Shown here: positions 53,901-62,902 of the stretch, in pieces | Position numbering within the stretch: position 1 is the stretch's first letter | Layout: each line of letters opens with the position of its first letter | From: Symbiodinium natans | Lineage: Eukaryota > Sar > Dinophyceae > Suessiales > Symbiodiniaceae | Assembly: GCA_905221605.1 (NCBI GenBank) | Contig: CAJNDS010000470.1 | Span: 64,001-128,000 of the forward strand | DNA length: 64,000 nt | Reading direction: 5' to 3' | Program-made: the position numbers and the translations under genes | Notes under the pieces: generated by a model | Told to the model about the DNA's origin: nothing | Database searches by the model: none | Seen by the model: only the letters and a program-made list of their open reading frames with translations

Positions 53901-56900
53901 TGTTATCCAGACCTGGCGTTAACAGGGTCTCAAGGTGTGATAGGGAGAGAGCAGTTAACCTTTATGTTTCCTTTCGTGCACCATCAGTCTCATGACACCT
54001 TACCTGTCCACAAAAAACCTATTAATAATCAGATTAGAATCGCACGCACGTTCGCTTGCCATTTCATATTGATCATGTTTTGGGGTGCGAGGACGTGACC
54101 GAAGGTAAGGTACTAAAAGCCCATACATCAAATAACCAAATTTGCAAGCTAGCGCGTGAAATTGGAGAACTTCATGGGGTTTTTCCCCCTAGTATCTTCT
54201 TTCTTTCGCTAGTTCACAGATCTCGCGTTCATGTCATTCACTTGTGTGTCTGTTGAGATCAGTTGAAGAAGATAATAGTGTTTAAGGGGCGCATAAAGAG
54301 ATAATACAAAGAACGCCCCGAAGAAAAGCCCTATTAAGTTCGTGCGTCTCTTCGCTCCTTACAATTTGACCAAATTACATGGTCTTTTAGCGTGTTAAGT
54401 GTATGTGCTAAAGGAGCACATTAAAGGACTCTAGTGCCCCAATAAACGCACAAAATTCCAGTGTGCTGTTGTGGCATTTCCTGTGCTTCGATGCGGTCCT
54501 GCCCCTGAAACCTTGTCCAGAATGCTAGGATTTGGGCTTAGGGTTTAGGGTTTAGGGTCTAGGGTCTAGGGTTTAGGGTTTACGTAGAGTTTAGGGTTTA
54601 GGGTTTAGCCCCCCCCTTTTCAAGGGGAGTCCAATCAAACAACTACCTGCTTAGTCCTAAATCCTCCATCCGAACCCCGTTGCACCCAGCGAAGTCAAGG
54701 CAGAGAATCCAAGCACGATAGCCTGAAACTCGTTTCCTAAGTCAGACATGAACCTAAGGGTTTAGGGTTTCGGGTTTCGGGTTTAGGGTTTTAAAGCGTG
54801 AAATGTGAGAGCAGAAAGCTTTCCCTCAGGCTCAACATAGCCCAAAATCCTCACATAAGAAGGCCCTTAGGCCCAGAAACCCCAATTTGAGAGCCCTAAA
54901 CCCGAAACCCTGTCCCTAACCCCTAAGCCCTTAGAATTTTAGGGTTCAAAGACCATGAAGTCCCAGAACCTGAGGGTATCAGGAGGGTTATAGGTATGGC
55001 AACTATACCTATAACCCTACTCTGGGTACTTAGAGAACCCTACTTTTGACAACCTGTAAGTTTGGGGTTTGGGGTTTAGGGTCTAGGGTTTAGGGTTTAG
55101 GGCAACCTCCAAGTGGCCAAAGGCCTGAATACCTGCGGCACCTCACCGCCCCTTGGACGGAGAGTGCCAACATGCTAGCTTGGAGACTTGGCTGCTGTTT
55201 TAGATTAGGGTTTAGGGTTTAGGGTTTAGGGTTTGGGGTTTGGGGTTTGGGGTTTGGGGTTTGGGGTTTAGGGTTTAGGCTTTGGGGTTTAGGGTTTAGG
55301 GTTTAGGGGGTTTAGGGTTTGGCATGTCAGTTTGGCACTAGCTGGCTCACGACTCTACGAATCCATAGCAACGTGCAGTCACCCTGCTGCCGAAAGTACT
55401 GCTGCTGATGCCGGGTCGGAGAGGAGTTCTGAAGTAGCCCCCATTTGCTCCGGACGGAAGGATACTTAGTAGCTGAGTAGGTAACCTGTAACCTTTATTT
55501 GCAACTAGGGACATAGATTTTGCCTTGGTGCTTGCTTGCTATCCCCTCCATTGGGCAAGAAAACCCAACTGAGTGCCACGCCGAAAAAAGCTGCACGCCC
55601 TAAACCCCCAAACATAAATTGTGGAGAGGGACTCTGGTCTTGGCAGCCAGAGCCCCAAACCCTAAGCAAGATCCCTCTAAACCCTAAACCCTAAACCCTA
55701 AACCCTAAACCCTAAACCCTAAACCCTAAACCCTAAACCCTAAACCCTAAACCCTAAACCCTAAACCCTAAACCCTAAACCCTAAACCCTACGCGAAAAC
55801 CCCTGAAGAAATGCGCAGAAAATCTGCGCCGGGGCACCATGAGGATGCCCATCCTCGACTCGGAGACCTTGCCCCTCAATCCGCTGGATGCAATGCAGCA
55901 GGGGAAGTACAACAAGGCCCCAATTCGTCTGTTTTAAGGGCGAAGTGCAAAAGGGTTCAGGTTTAGGGTTTAGGGTTTAGGGTTTAGGGTTTAGAGTTTC
56001 TTAGTAGCTGAGTAGTTAACCTTGAACCTTTGTGGGGTCGACATCACCCAACCAGAATTGCGAGGTTAGCCTTTTTGGCGCAGGGTACTCAGCAGCTAGG
56101 CCAAGCCTTTTTTATTGGGCGTTTTGGGCTTGGGGATGTCAGGTTCACCCTACACCCTCAACCCTAACCCCTAAACCCTGAACCCATGAGGGTTTGGGAG
56201 TTTGGCAGCAGGGAAGCCGTCTTGCGGAGACAAGAGCAGACTTGGAGCATTCTCCTTTGCCCCCGGGGTCTTCAGTACAGTTTAGGGTTTTGGGTCTGGC
56301 TTGCCTTCAGTCCAGTGGCAAAAAAGGGGTCAGGACAGCAGTAAAGTTCCAGATGACCCCAAGCTCCACAGGCCGTGAGCTCCCAACCTTCTACACTTTC
56401 AGCCCCTAAACCCTAAACCCTAAACCCTAAACCCTAAACCCTAAACCCTAAACCCTAAACCCTAAAGCCTGACACGGGGTCAGCTAGGAGGGTGGCAGAA
56501 TGAAGCAAGCTCGCAAGCCAAGCCTCTTCGGAATCCCGAAGTAGGGTTTATAGTGTTTAGGGTTCAGGGTTCAGGGTTTAGGGTTTCGGGTTTCGGGTTT
56601 CGGGTTTCGGGTTTAGGGTTTAGGGTTTAGGGTTTAGGGTTTAGGGTTTAGGGTTTAGGGTTGAGGGTTTAGGGTTTAGGGTTTAGGGTTTAGGGTTGAG
56701 GGTTGACGCCCGAACGCCCGAAGGTGCCCACCATCCTGAGCTCGGTGACCAACGAGACCTTGGCCTTCGTTCCCACGGAGCTCATGAGGTAACTCGGTGG
56801 GGTTTAGGGTTTAGGGTTTAGGGTTTAGGGTTTAGGGTTTAGGGTTTAGGGTTTAGGGTTTAGGGTTTAGGGTTTAGGGTTTAGGGTTTAGGGTTAGGGT

Positions 56901-59900
56901 TTAGGGTTTAGGGTTTAGGGTTTAGGGTTTAGGGTTTAGGGTTTAGGGTTTAGGGGACTCTCTCTGAACTTCGCGCATGCAGAGCTTCGCGCCTGCAGAG
57001 TTGCGGGATTTCGTTAGATGGTCGCGAGCTTAAAGTAGTGTCAGAGCGTGCTAGCGACTAGAATCCTTTGAAGTCTTGGGCATCTTGAAGTTGGTTCTAA
57101 AGGTTTCAGGGATGTGTGTGTATGTTGCAAGGTACCCTCAACCCTAAAGAAAAAACACAAAATAAACAGATAAAAAACGGCCGAGCTGTTCGATCCACAG
57201 TATGCCGCAGCAAGACTTAGCCTTGCGTGACGGGAAGTTAGTTTAGGGTTTCCGTTTCAGGGGTTTAGGGTTTAGGGTTTTTCAAGGTTCAACAAGGGGT
57301 GCTTGCTTAACGTGCCACCGAGGAGGCCCTGTAGTCTTTGGATTCAATTTCACGTGAGACCCTAAACCCTAAACCCTAAACCCTAAACCCTAAACCCTAA
57401 ACCCTAAACCCTAAACCCTAAACCCTAAACCCTAAACCCTAAACCCTAAACCCTAAACTCAGACGTCCCGTGCCATCCTGTGAGGCTTGGCGACAACTGG
57501 CCATCCTACCACGAGACGCTGCGGATCGTGTTCCGCGAGCGCGCGGACAAGGCCATTCGTCAATCCCCCTGAAGTTCCCTGCAGGTTAAGGGGGTTGGGG
57601 GTTTAGGGTTTAGGGCTTAGGGCTTATAGGGCTTAGGGCCAAAGGTGCTGGACTTAGGCTGTTTCGGGTTTAGGGTTTCTGGGAATTCCGGTTCTGAAAA
57701 GCCTAAACATGCTGCAAAGCCTTTTGGTCAGGCACTGCAAAGTACCATCGGAGCGAGATGAGAGCCCTTGAAATCCCAAAGATGACAACCCCTGAGCCCA
57801 ACGAAGGGTTTAGGGTTTACATAGGGTTTAGGGTTTAGGGTTGATGACAAAGGGCAGAGAGTGCCGCGCCTTCAGGCTCTTAGAACCGACAAAACAGTCT
57901 GCAATTCAAGTCCTCCTGAACAACAACTTTTTGTACAAAATTAAGCCCTAAACCCTAAACCCAAATCCCGTGGCTCTGATGATCATCAGACCCAATTCAG
58001 GCGTTCCAGCGGTTTAGGGTTTAGGGTTTGCAGCTTAGACCCCAACCCTCTGCCTCAACCCAGTATCCCAATGTCCTAGAGCCTCAACTTGCGCCGAGAA
58101 CATGTTGAGTCATGAAACCTAAATGCCACGTCCATAAACATGAACCCCTAACAAAATCCCAAAGCCAAACGTAAACCCCCGAGCCCAAAATCCCAAAACC
58201 ACCGTAAACCCTAAAGCCCTAAACCCTATGAAGGGTGAAGCGGTCAGCATCGTCCTCTGAGATCGTCCCTGTAGTACATCAGCTCGGCGGGTGGCAAAAA
58301 ACCCTATCAACCCTCGAGCCTTAAACTAAACCCTAGCAGGTTTATATTGCAAACTCTATATCCAAGCCAGCTGCTGGTGACTCGCAGTCTGGTATCGCTA
58401 CAATGTCAATGTAAGCAAAGATTTTTTGATCTCTGTCACTCAAGGCTCACATGTGAGACAAGCTGTCTGCGCGCGTGTGCAGTAGTTGGGAGGTCTTCAT
58501 CAGTCGGGGTGTTCGGAACCAGGTGTTTCCAACATAGGGGCAGGCGCGAGCCACTTTGCATAGTACTTACATGGTGTTTACAAGTGCTTGGTGCTTACAT
58601 GGTGCTTACATCGTGCTTTCATGGTGCCTACATACATAGTACATACACGGTGCTCACATAGCGTTCTTATCACATGGTGCTTATATTGCGCTTACATGGT
58701 GCTTGCATGGTACCTACATGGCGCTTACATGGTGCTTACATCGTATCCCCTTGCCGTACAACCTACTGGTACTTCCGAGGCACTTACAAGCGATTCCTAT
58801 ATCGGTGACTTACACCAAGCAAAAGATATGCATGTCTAGGCAGAGGGTGCCATAGAAGCAGGAAGTAAGGCCTTAGATCCTCGCCCCATGGAGCGGACCC
58901 TGACACCACTTTGCTAGTCACCTGCATCTCCTGAACAACCTATTGCCCTAAACCACCGAGGTGGCAGCGCACTATGCTGCTTCACCAGACAGCTCGGCCC
59001 TGCCCCCGGCTCGCCGAGCTGCGGTGGTAACCACAGTGCCTGGAGCAGATCGCGGGGGCTTTTGTAGGTTTAGGGTTTAGGGTTTACGTAGGGTTTAGGG
59101 TTTAGGGTTTAGGGTTTGGGTTTAGGGTTTAGGGTTTAGGGTTTAGGGTTTAGGGTTTAGGGTTTAGGGTTTAGGGTTTAGGGTTTAGGGTTTATAGGTT
59201 TTGTGCGCTTTGAGGGTTTCGACTGGGATTTTTCGGGTTTTGGAATAGAAGGCTTTGGAATCTGGGGTTGCGAACCGGGCGAATTGGGCTGTGGAGCTTG
59301 TTCCCTTTCCAAGACGTTGAAGCCCGCGACCTCTTCCATCTTGAGCCCGCAGCTAATACTGAGACGCGAAACCCCAAGCCTCCTGGAACTGGCAGCAGGT
59401 TTAGGGTTTAGGGTTTAGGGTAGACGACTGACCTAGACAGTTTCATGTCAACTGAGGGCCTAATCTCAACAAACACCTCAACAGTGGTGGTTACACTCTT
59501 TGAAACCATCTATGCTTCTAAGCTGCTTGCTATGTCCCTGACCGGTGACGCAGCGCCACAAACCCGAGGGTCCATGTACCGAGATTGGGAATTCTTGGGC
59601 CCTTAAAGTACCTCCTATCTGGGGACTTTAGAGCCCAAGTACATAAGCCTAAACCACAAACCCTAAACCCTAAACCCTAAACCCTAAACCCTAAATCCTA
59701 AACCCTAAACCCTAAACCCTACTAAAAAGGAGCATGGACCCTTAGGGTAAGCACCGAAGGATGCGCTGATGACATGCTACGTCCGCTACGCCGCGCGGGC
59801 GCTCGCGGCGCGGAGCGACACGTATCTGCTGCTCGACTGGATTCAGGTGACAAAAAATCGCTAGAGCTGCGAAGAAGCAGGATATTGGAACTATTGCCGG

Positions 59901-62677
59901 CTGTATCTACCTACCTCTTACTCTATTTGCGGGATTGCGAAGTCACCATATGGACATTTTCCCAAAAGTTGGGAACCCAAAGAATTCCCCTAAAGCACTA
60001 GGGGCCCCCAAAAAGGGCACGGAAACTCTATGAGCCCCCTGGTTCTTAGCAGGGTTTAGGGGAATTTGGTACCCTATACAATCCCCTCACGGCTCTATGT
60101 ATAGGGGGATATAGGTTGCCCTATACAGTCCCTTATAAAGGCTTTTTGCAGGGGGGATATGGGGTACCTCATTCCCCGATTCCCCCGATTCCCCACTCAG
60201 AACCAGAAAGGCTGAAGGTTTCTCAGAGGGGTGGTCGAGGAGTCGGCGTGACGGGGATGCCTTCGAAGGTGGCCTTAAGTCAAGGGCTTCGGGCTTAGGG
60301 TTTCGAGCTTCCGGTTTAGAGTGGGTTTTGGGGTTTAGGTTGTGGCCTCGATGCGATCTGACAAGCTTGAGACAGGGGCAAGGCTGAACCACAGCTTCAG
60401 GTTCATGCTGGGTTAAGCTTTGATGTCGACGGCTTCGATGTGGGGCCAGCTAGTCGAGAACCATGCGAGGGTTCGAGTTTGTGGCGGATGAAGCTTGGCT
60501 CCTTCAGGAAAGGCATCCGGTCCCAAAGCACGAAACCGGCTGTAAAGTTGCGGCCATTCGGTAGAATCCCCGCGGGCGCCCAGGTCTACTTTCATGCTGC
60601 AGCCGCACAGCAGCCAGATGCACTTGAACTCGCCCTCCGGCGTTCCAGTGTTCCTTTTGTGAGTCTTGTATAGAAGGGCCTTTCCACCCCTGGGACATGT
60701 TGTATTTTCCCTTAGGGGAAACTCCAGAAAGTTGGAACATGGTTTAAGGATGATTAGAGCTGGGATTCTGTTTGGTATACCCTTTGGGGCATGTGGAGAA
60801 GGATGTTCCAACTTTTTGGAGTTTACTGTATTGGGTTCAAGAGGATTATATTTACTAGTAGGATTTTGCTCAGAGGTGTTCAAGGGGCCAACCTAGTTTT
60901 ACAACTTGGCTGGCACTCTGCCGGTTTAGGGTTTAGGGTTTAGGGTTTAGGGTTTTCCAAAGCAACAGTTGCAGTCCCTGTTTGTAGACGCCACTCAGGG
61001 ACTCGGGTTGGGGGGGGTCCCATCATGCATTAGAACTTTCAATATGTACCTTTCACAGATATTTTAAATTATTTTTGGACCCATAGACGCGGTCCTTGCT
61101 TCGGGGCGGTTTGCAAGTGGAAGCGCAATCCTGGAAGGCACCCAGAGCCCGAACGTCCGGGGTCGGGATTGCGGCTTTCGTGCGAAGTCAAACGGGTTCA
61201 GGTTTGGGGTTTAGGGTTTTTGACGAAGTCATCCGGCTCGCATGACATCACCTGAACAACCTCTGTCACAGGCAAGCTGCAACAGGAGCCCGAAGCAAAA
61301 AGGCTCAAATTTGCAGCTAGCAGTAGCAGCCACATTATTCGGACAGAACCTTGCGCCGTGCGCTGTGAGCTCGAGGCTCTGTGTCGAGGGCCCACCGGCC
61401 GGAGCCTCGTGTCACGCGGCTACTTGGTCGCGCAGCCCGCAGCCCCTCCCGGGCCCGAAATTACCAAGGAGGTATCTTAGGGTTGAGGGTTTAGGGTTTA
61501 TGGTTTAGGATCTAGAGGAATGACCAGGATGCGACCTCCGGGGAAACAAGCCTTGACTCCGGGTTGCGAATATGAGGAGTTCGGGTTGACGGATCATGAA
61601 ACCTCAAAACGTACAGGCCCAGTTCTGCCGCCTTCCCTTTAGGGTGTTTAGGGTTTAGGGGTCTATAGGGTTTAGGGTTAAGGCTACTCGTAGGATGCCA
61701 GACGTTGCTTGACACCACATCAAAGGCCGACATACTTTACCAGATCCCAACTTCGCCACGGATGACCCAGCGCGACGCCACTGCATCCATGGCAGTGTTG
61801 TTGCTTGTCGTTCTTCGTAGCTCCGGTCTTAGTACTGTCCCGTAGGGAGGACCGGGAGTCGTATTCTTTGTGGCCGTCGCCATTATCGTTGCTGCGAGTC
61901 TTCTTGCTGTTGCTGTGGCCCTCGTCTTGCTGTTTCTGGTGCAGTGGCCGCTGTCTTGGCAGTGGCTGTTAGTTTGTCCTGCCTCAGGTATTCCTTTTCA
62001 GTCGTTTCATGTTCTGATGTTCATTGAATTCGGGCAGTTCAGCACTTCGAGAGTCAAGGCACCCAGCTCTTCTACGCCAGCGATGCCGAGTCGAAGCTTG
62101 CAAGCCTCTTGGGGAGAAGAAGCCGTCAAATCATTCGATGAGATGTTGGTAACATCAAAACCCTAAACCCTAAACCCTAAACCCCAAAGCCCTTACATCA
62201 TATATTTCAGAGGGGCTAGGGTCGGGGTTCGAACAATATCGGATCTTGAAGTCTGAACTTCTGCCCGCGTCCTGGCTGGACTTTTTCTTCAATGCACCCT
62301 GTGGCCGGATGGCATTGATAGGGTTTAGGGTTTAGGGTTTAGGGTTTAGGGTTTAGGGTTTAGGATGCGTTTGGGAGTGGACAGTACAACTGTTGATTAG
62401 CTCAAGTCGGTCACCTTAAGCATCGCCCAGACTCAGAATTAGACAAACCAGGATTTTGCAACGAAAAGTCGAGGTCTCGTCTCATGTCTTCGTTCCAGCA
62501 TCACAACAGAAGCCATTCTCATTACTCTCGGGCGTATCCCTCGAGAAGCGTAACTGTTCCTGACAACCTTAACTACGTGTAGCCATACTTCTGGCTATTT
62601 GCCCCTGGTTCTTTAGTAGGGAATGGGGGGAAGCAGGTTCCCTACATAATTCTTTAAAGCGTAGAGAGAAAGAGAGG

Positions 62678-62712
<35 letters not shown>

Positions 62713-62902
62713 GGATAGAGGGCCCTACTAAGCACCAGCAAGACTTCTGAGTCTCCTCAGCCGTTGCCCACCGCATCGTGAAGAGATCAGGACACTACGC
62801 GCGAGCGATCATCCGCTTCGCTTCGGGGAGACAGTCGGACTTCGTGCAGTACAACGGCTCCGAGGCTCTCAGCCCGAGACCCCCCGCATGGCCGCACGAC
62901 AA
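38985..62902 (+). CDS. Carboxylesterase/lipase type B (alpha/beta hydrolase), about 24 kb gene
   Basis: Starts MAMSALVTLALLHRSVGQEA, a signal-peptide-like segment (38985-39056). Recognised exons in order: 39606- (VLTPLGRVRGRA), about 39790- (FLAFKGLPYA), 40504- (EPPDRFGAPHPKRPWP), 42624-42687 (ESEDCLYANVWAP), 43632-43652 plus 44786- (VVVWIHGGGF, oxyanion hole), about 45185-45223 (ILVTFNYR), 46080- (LGIFGFF, NLGFRDQQL), 47738-47781 (VLLMGQSAGAMS, nucleophile Ser), 48711-48762 (APGSVGLFHK), 49115- (AMANSPVGLYYRSNSD), about 55820-55916 (PILDSETLPLNPLDAMQQG), 56724- (VPTILSSVTNETLAFV), about 57490-57548, 58962-59047, 59760- (DALMTCYVRYAARA) and about 62780-62902 (FASGRQSDF...PAWP). Such enzymes hydrolyse carboxyl esters, here probably secreted or vacuolar. 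The catalytic His exon and the FGGDP exon were not found; the end is uncertain. Confidence 0.85.
39244..39348 (+). mobile_element. Introner family B, copy 6 (esterase intron)
   Basis: ACTTGGGACGTTCCCCCTTAT, AACAGTCCTTAATAGGG, a C13 run, then a decayed right half. Further right-half pieces of families F (39445-39512) and B (39516-39592) follow before the acceptor region of exon 39606. Confidence 0.75.
40193..40328 (+). mobile_element. Family J/F composite (esterase intron)
   Basis: GGAGTAGGGAATGAGGGGGAT (F tip), then CCCGTATTGGGTTGAAGAG and TTTCTGTCAGAGGCGG...GGGCCATCTAG (J right part). Confidence 0.65.
40928..41043 (+). mobile_element. Introner family F, copy 3 (esterase intron)
   Basis: TTACTGTTGGTTAGTAGGG and CCCTATAACCAACAGTA are inverted ends; the arms GAGGTACCCC and ATAGGGTATCTC continue the hairpin. 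Confidence 0.8.
42460..42606. repeat. CCCTAAG then CCCTAAA array (esterase intron before the SEDC exon)
   Basis: Four CCCTAAG units, then about sixteen CCCTAAA, then CCCCAAA; the acceptor CGACCAG|GAGAGC follows at 42623. Confidence 0.95.
42688..43060. repeat. Intron that opens with telomeric repeat; TTTAGGG grading into TTTTAGGG octamers
   Basis: Donor TTCGG|GTTTAGGG is the telomeric unit itself: with acceptor TTCCAG|TGGTGG at 43631 the esterase reads PSVVVWIHGG. After eight TTTAGGG units come some thirty octamers (TTTTAGGG with TTTTCGGG, TTTCAGGG variants). Confidence 0.88.
43390..43600 (+). mobile_element. Family O element with a family B introner inserted in it
   Basis: GGGGTCGGAATAACTACCAATAG ... 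AATAGTAACCCCC, then a complete family B copy (43461-43567, GATGTTCCCCCTTAT ... AGGGAGAACATCCCAA), then CCCCAATACCCTATTTTAATCA, the right end of family O. Confidence 0.82.
43868..44000. repeat. TA/TG/GA microsatellite cluster
   Basis: (TA)n, (TG)n, (TATG)n and (GA)n in succession, with a C-rich tract at 44042-44072. Produces open frames on both strands without coding meaning. Confidence 0.8.
44250..44415. repeat. Minisatellite with unit GGAGTGCCCAACCCCAGAGT
   Basis: About six imperfect 27-28 base units that include TCTCCCT after the quoted part. Lies in the esterase intron before exon 44786. Confidence 0.85.
44593..44718. repeat. Interstitial telomeric array (esterase intron)
   Basis: About eighteen pure CCCTAAA units, 60 bases upstream of the GGGF exon. 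Confidence 0.95.
45635..45952 (+). mobile_element. Family N elements with telomeric inserts (esterase intron)
   Basis: Two overlapping family N right ends (CTAGGAAAACCATGTAACTACCC and CTAAGGAAGCATGTAACTACCC) with AGGGGATCCCCTTTTAAAAGGG-like cores, separated by CCCTAAA units. Confidence 0.65.
45955..46073. repeat. Interstitial telomeric array ending at an esterase acceptor
   Basis: About sixteen CCCTAAA units followed by CCCTAAGCCCAAG|GTCTGGG, the acceptor of the LGIFGFF exon at 46080. Confidence 0.95.
46722..46921 (+). mobile_element. Introner family D, copy 3, with telomeric array (esterase intron)
   Basis: ACTTAGAGGTTCATGGGCAGGG at the left runs into TTTAGGG repeats; the element resumes at TATGTGAGCTATAC and ends AACTACCCATGCACCTCCAAG. 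Confidence 0.8.
47062..47160 (-). mobile_element. Family O element in reverse orientation
   Basis: AATCAGAATAGGGTTTTGGGG ... TTCTAATTATTCCGACC is the reverse complement of family O. It is the only element here clearly inverted relative to the genes. Confidence 0.7.
47326..47457 (+). mobile_element. Introner family H, copy 3 (esterase intron)
   Basis: ATCCTAGGTAGGATAAGGGGG left, GGTCCCCCTAATCCTATCCCC right, core TTCTTAACCCTCTTCTGGCC. Confidence 0.8.
48975..49080 (+). mobile_element. Introner family C, copy 4 (esterase intron, left tip lost)
   Basis: Core ATTAGGGCACTTAAGCGGCTT and right end AATAAGTACCATGAAC; ends 35 bases before the exon acceptor at 49114. Confidence 0.7.
49600..49680 (+). 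mobile_element. Introner family D, copy 4 (esterase region)
   Basis: TACTTGGAGGTTCATGGGTAG left, AACTACCCATGCACCTCCCAG right. A possible short exon (YISCAQAPFASASKADPRT) follows directly, but I could not confirm it. Confidence 0.8.
50683..52500 (+). CDS. AP2-domain (ApiAP2-like) protein, intronless, nested in an esterase intron
   Basis: One 605-codon frame. Three C-terminal repeats look like AP2/ERF-type DNA-binding domains: residues about 386-450 (SGIQGIHWSNAKSAWTVSR ... INFSIAEF ... AVEATLQKAKAYREEL), 464-515 (LVRGVSFDERNNSWRVRL ... GGSFKN ... AREMAQTMG) and 539-593 (QKGIIWRVGEQCWYADG ... MRFRP ... AWTEAVAWY). The pattern G(V/I)xW/F...W.....GK...FS followed by a helix rich in Ala is the AP2 signature of alveolates. 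The N-terminal 380 residues are basic at first, then acidic with a DMSDMSDN stretch. A role in transcription regulation is inferred. It has no introns amid intron-dense genes, which suggests a processed origin. The last codons N-P-K-P and the TAA come from CCCTAAA repeat. Confidence 0.72.
   Translation: MSQRQRLRRHAGKYHRLAHKSTVISKYSAKADDFGKADLRKHAAHVAAWIAYGPKGRTPETDVLKLLRKFMGQLGGGPLPARLREVLPDVQEALRSVPQPSARVDEGWTRAAHELRRSLQKFRCCRGPVEKTCTARVSKEGARDTVVVSDMSDMSDNDLADAQHDHAFDATDARDAGDGNAIIQVEADAAPPAHDQHLQLFSKINEWGFLDEAQRLERLEQVEAMAKRPRRSLDQAELAEAINVVVAALSPPRRQRLQQEAEAEGVDSECAEVPDCQKNSQLVGLQRRLRSLLLEALRAWRLRRFDCQAIEHVLEHVQGKISKFEDNVGEIQGAAAGEVWVSIKQTVDELLQRAEAGPSMPEAQRTNSAAHRSKNAGALKGRLERQSGIQGIHWSNAKSAWTVSRQEAGKQRQINFSIAEFLKQGLGEEEAVEATLQKAKAYREELVRQGKMQPSKPSTGKASQSLVRGVSFDERNNSWRVRLLDPATGKFLNGGSFKNQDESEGKAREMAQTMGLPAERSVVPVQKLSELPRFAPLGSQKGIIWRVGEQCWYADGRFHGVRRTMRFRPKDGSEAAVKKAWTEAVAWYGEQDDEKSQSAAKNPKP
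52840..53260. repeat. Degenerate tandem repeat after the AP2 gene
   Basis: Units of about 45-55 bases containing AATAGCTTGA, GCAAAACAGGACCCTACAA and TTTCGAAGTCC recur at least seven times with many changes. Confidence 0.75.
54970..55112 (+). mobile_element. Introner family D, copy 5, decayed, with telomeric array
   Basis: GGGTTATAGGTATGGCAACTA core, TTTTGACAACCTGTAAG, then TTTAGGG units, then GGCAACCTCCAAG. Confidence 0.55.
55678..55790. repeat. Interstitial telomeric array before an esterase exon
   Basis: About sixteen CCCTAAA units; the LPLNP exon begins some 30 bases later. Confidence 0.95.
55917..56723 (+). repeat. Esterase intron packed with telomeric arrays and a family E remnant
   Basis: Donor AACAAG|GCCCCAATTC, acceptor GCCCGAAG|GTGCCC; the join reads GKYNKVPTILSS. 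Contains TTTAGGG (55970-55995), a family E left end (55998-56072), CCCTAAA (56405-56466) and TTTCGGG/TTTAGGG (56550-56705) arrays. Confidence 0.85.
56800..56954. repeat. Interstitial telomeric array (esterase intron)
   Basis: About twenty-two TTTAGGG units beginning a few bases after the donor ATGAG|GTAACTCGG. The next exon (LGDNWPSYHETLR) is preceded by a CCCTAAA array at 57358-57456, so one intron carries arrays of opposite orientation at its two ends. Confidence 0.92.
57358..57456. repeat. Interstitial telomeric array, opposite orientation to the one at 56.8 kb
   Basis: About fourteen CCCTAAA units. Confidence 0.95.
58561..58750. repeat. GGTGCTTACAT minisatellite (esterase intron)
   Basis: About fifteen 10-12 base units of GCTTACATGGT with variants. 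Confidence 0.85.
59048..59759 (+). repeat. Esterase intron with long TTTAGGG array and family L element (GA donor)
   Basis: Donor GGAGCA|GATCGCG, acceptor GCACCGAAG|GATGCG (GAT duplicated). TTTAGGG fills 59066-59192; the family L copy at 59567-59743 has inverted ends AGGGTCCATGTACC and AGCATGGACCCTTAGGG with CCCTAAA units inside. Confidence 0.85.
59849..62770. other. Region with unresolved esterase exons
   Basis: Family F/J pieces at about 60055-60180 and 60820-60895, telomeric arrays at 60922-60955 and 62320-62365, and a TA microsatellite at 62681-62710. A block at 62264-62325 reads LLPASWLDFFFNAPCGRMA, which could be an esterase-type exon, but it resembles the motif already supplied by the exon at 59760, so it is left unassigned. 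The exon with the catalytic His should lie here if the gene is intact. Confidence 0.4.

Larger units (their letters stand above)
52501..55795. other. Rest of the large esterase intron downstream of the AP2 gene
   Basis: A degenerate repeat (52800-53260), about 1 kb of unique AT-richer sequence with no recognised exon (53.5-54.5 kb), telomeric arrays at 54535-54610, 55200-55320 and 55678-55790, a decayed family D element (about 54970-55112) and a family E left end (55466-55520). Confidence 0.55.

Noticed and set aside
60413-60883. 156-codon minus-strand frame
   Set aside because: Crosses a family J-like element (TTGGAGTTTACTGTATTGGG) and has no recognised domain.
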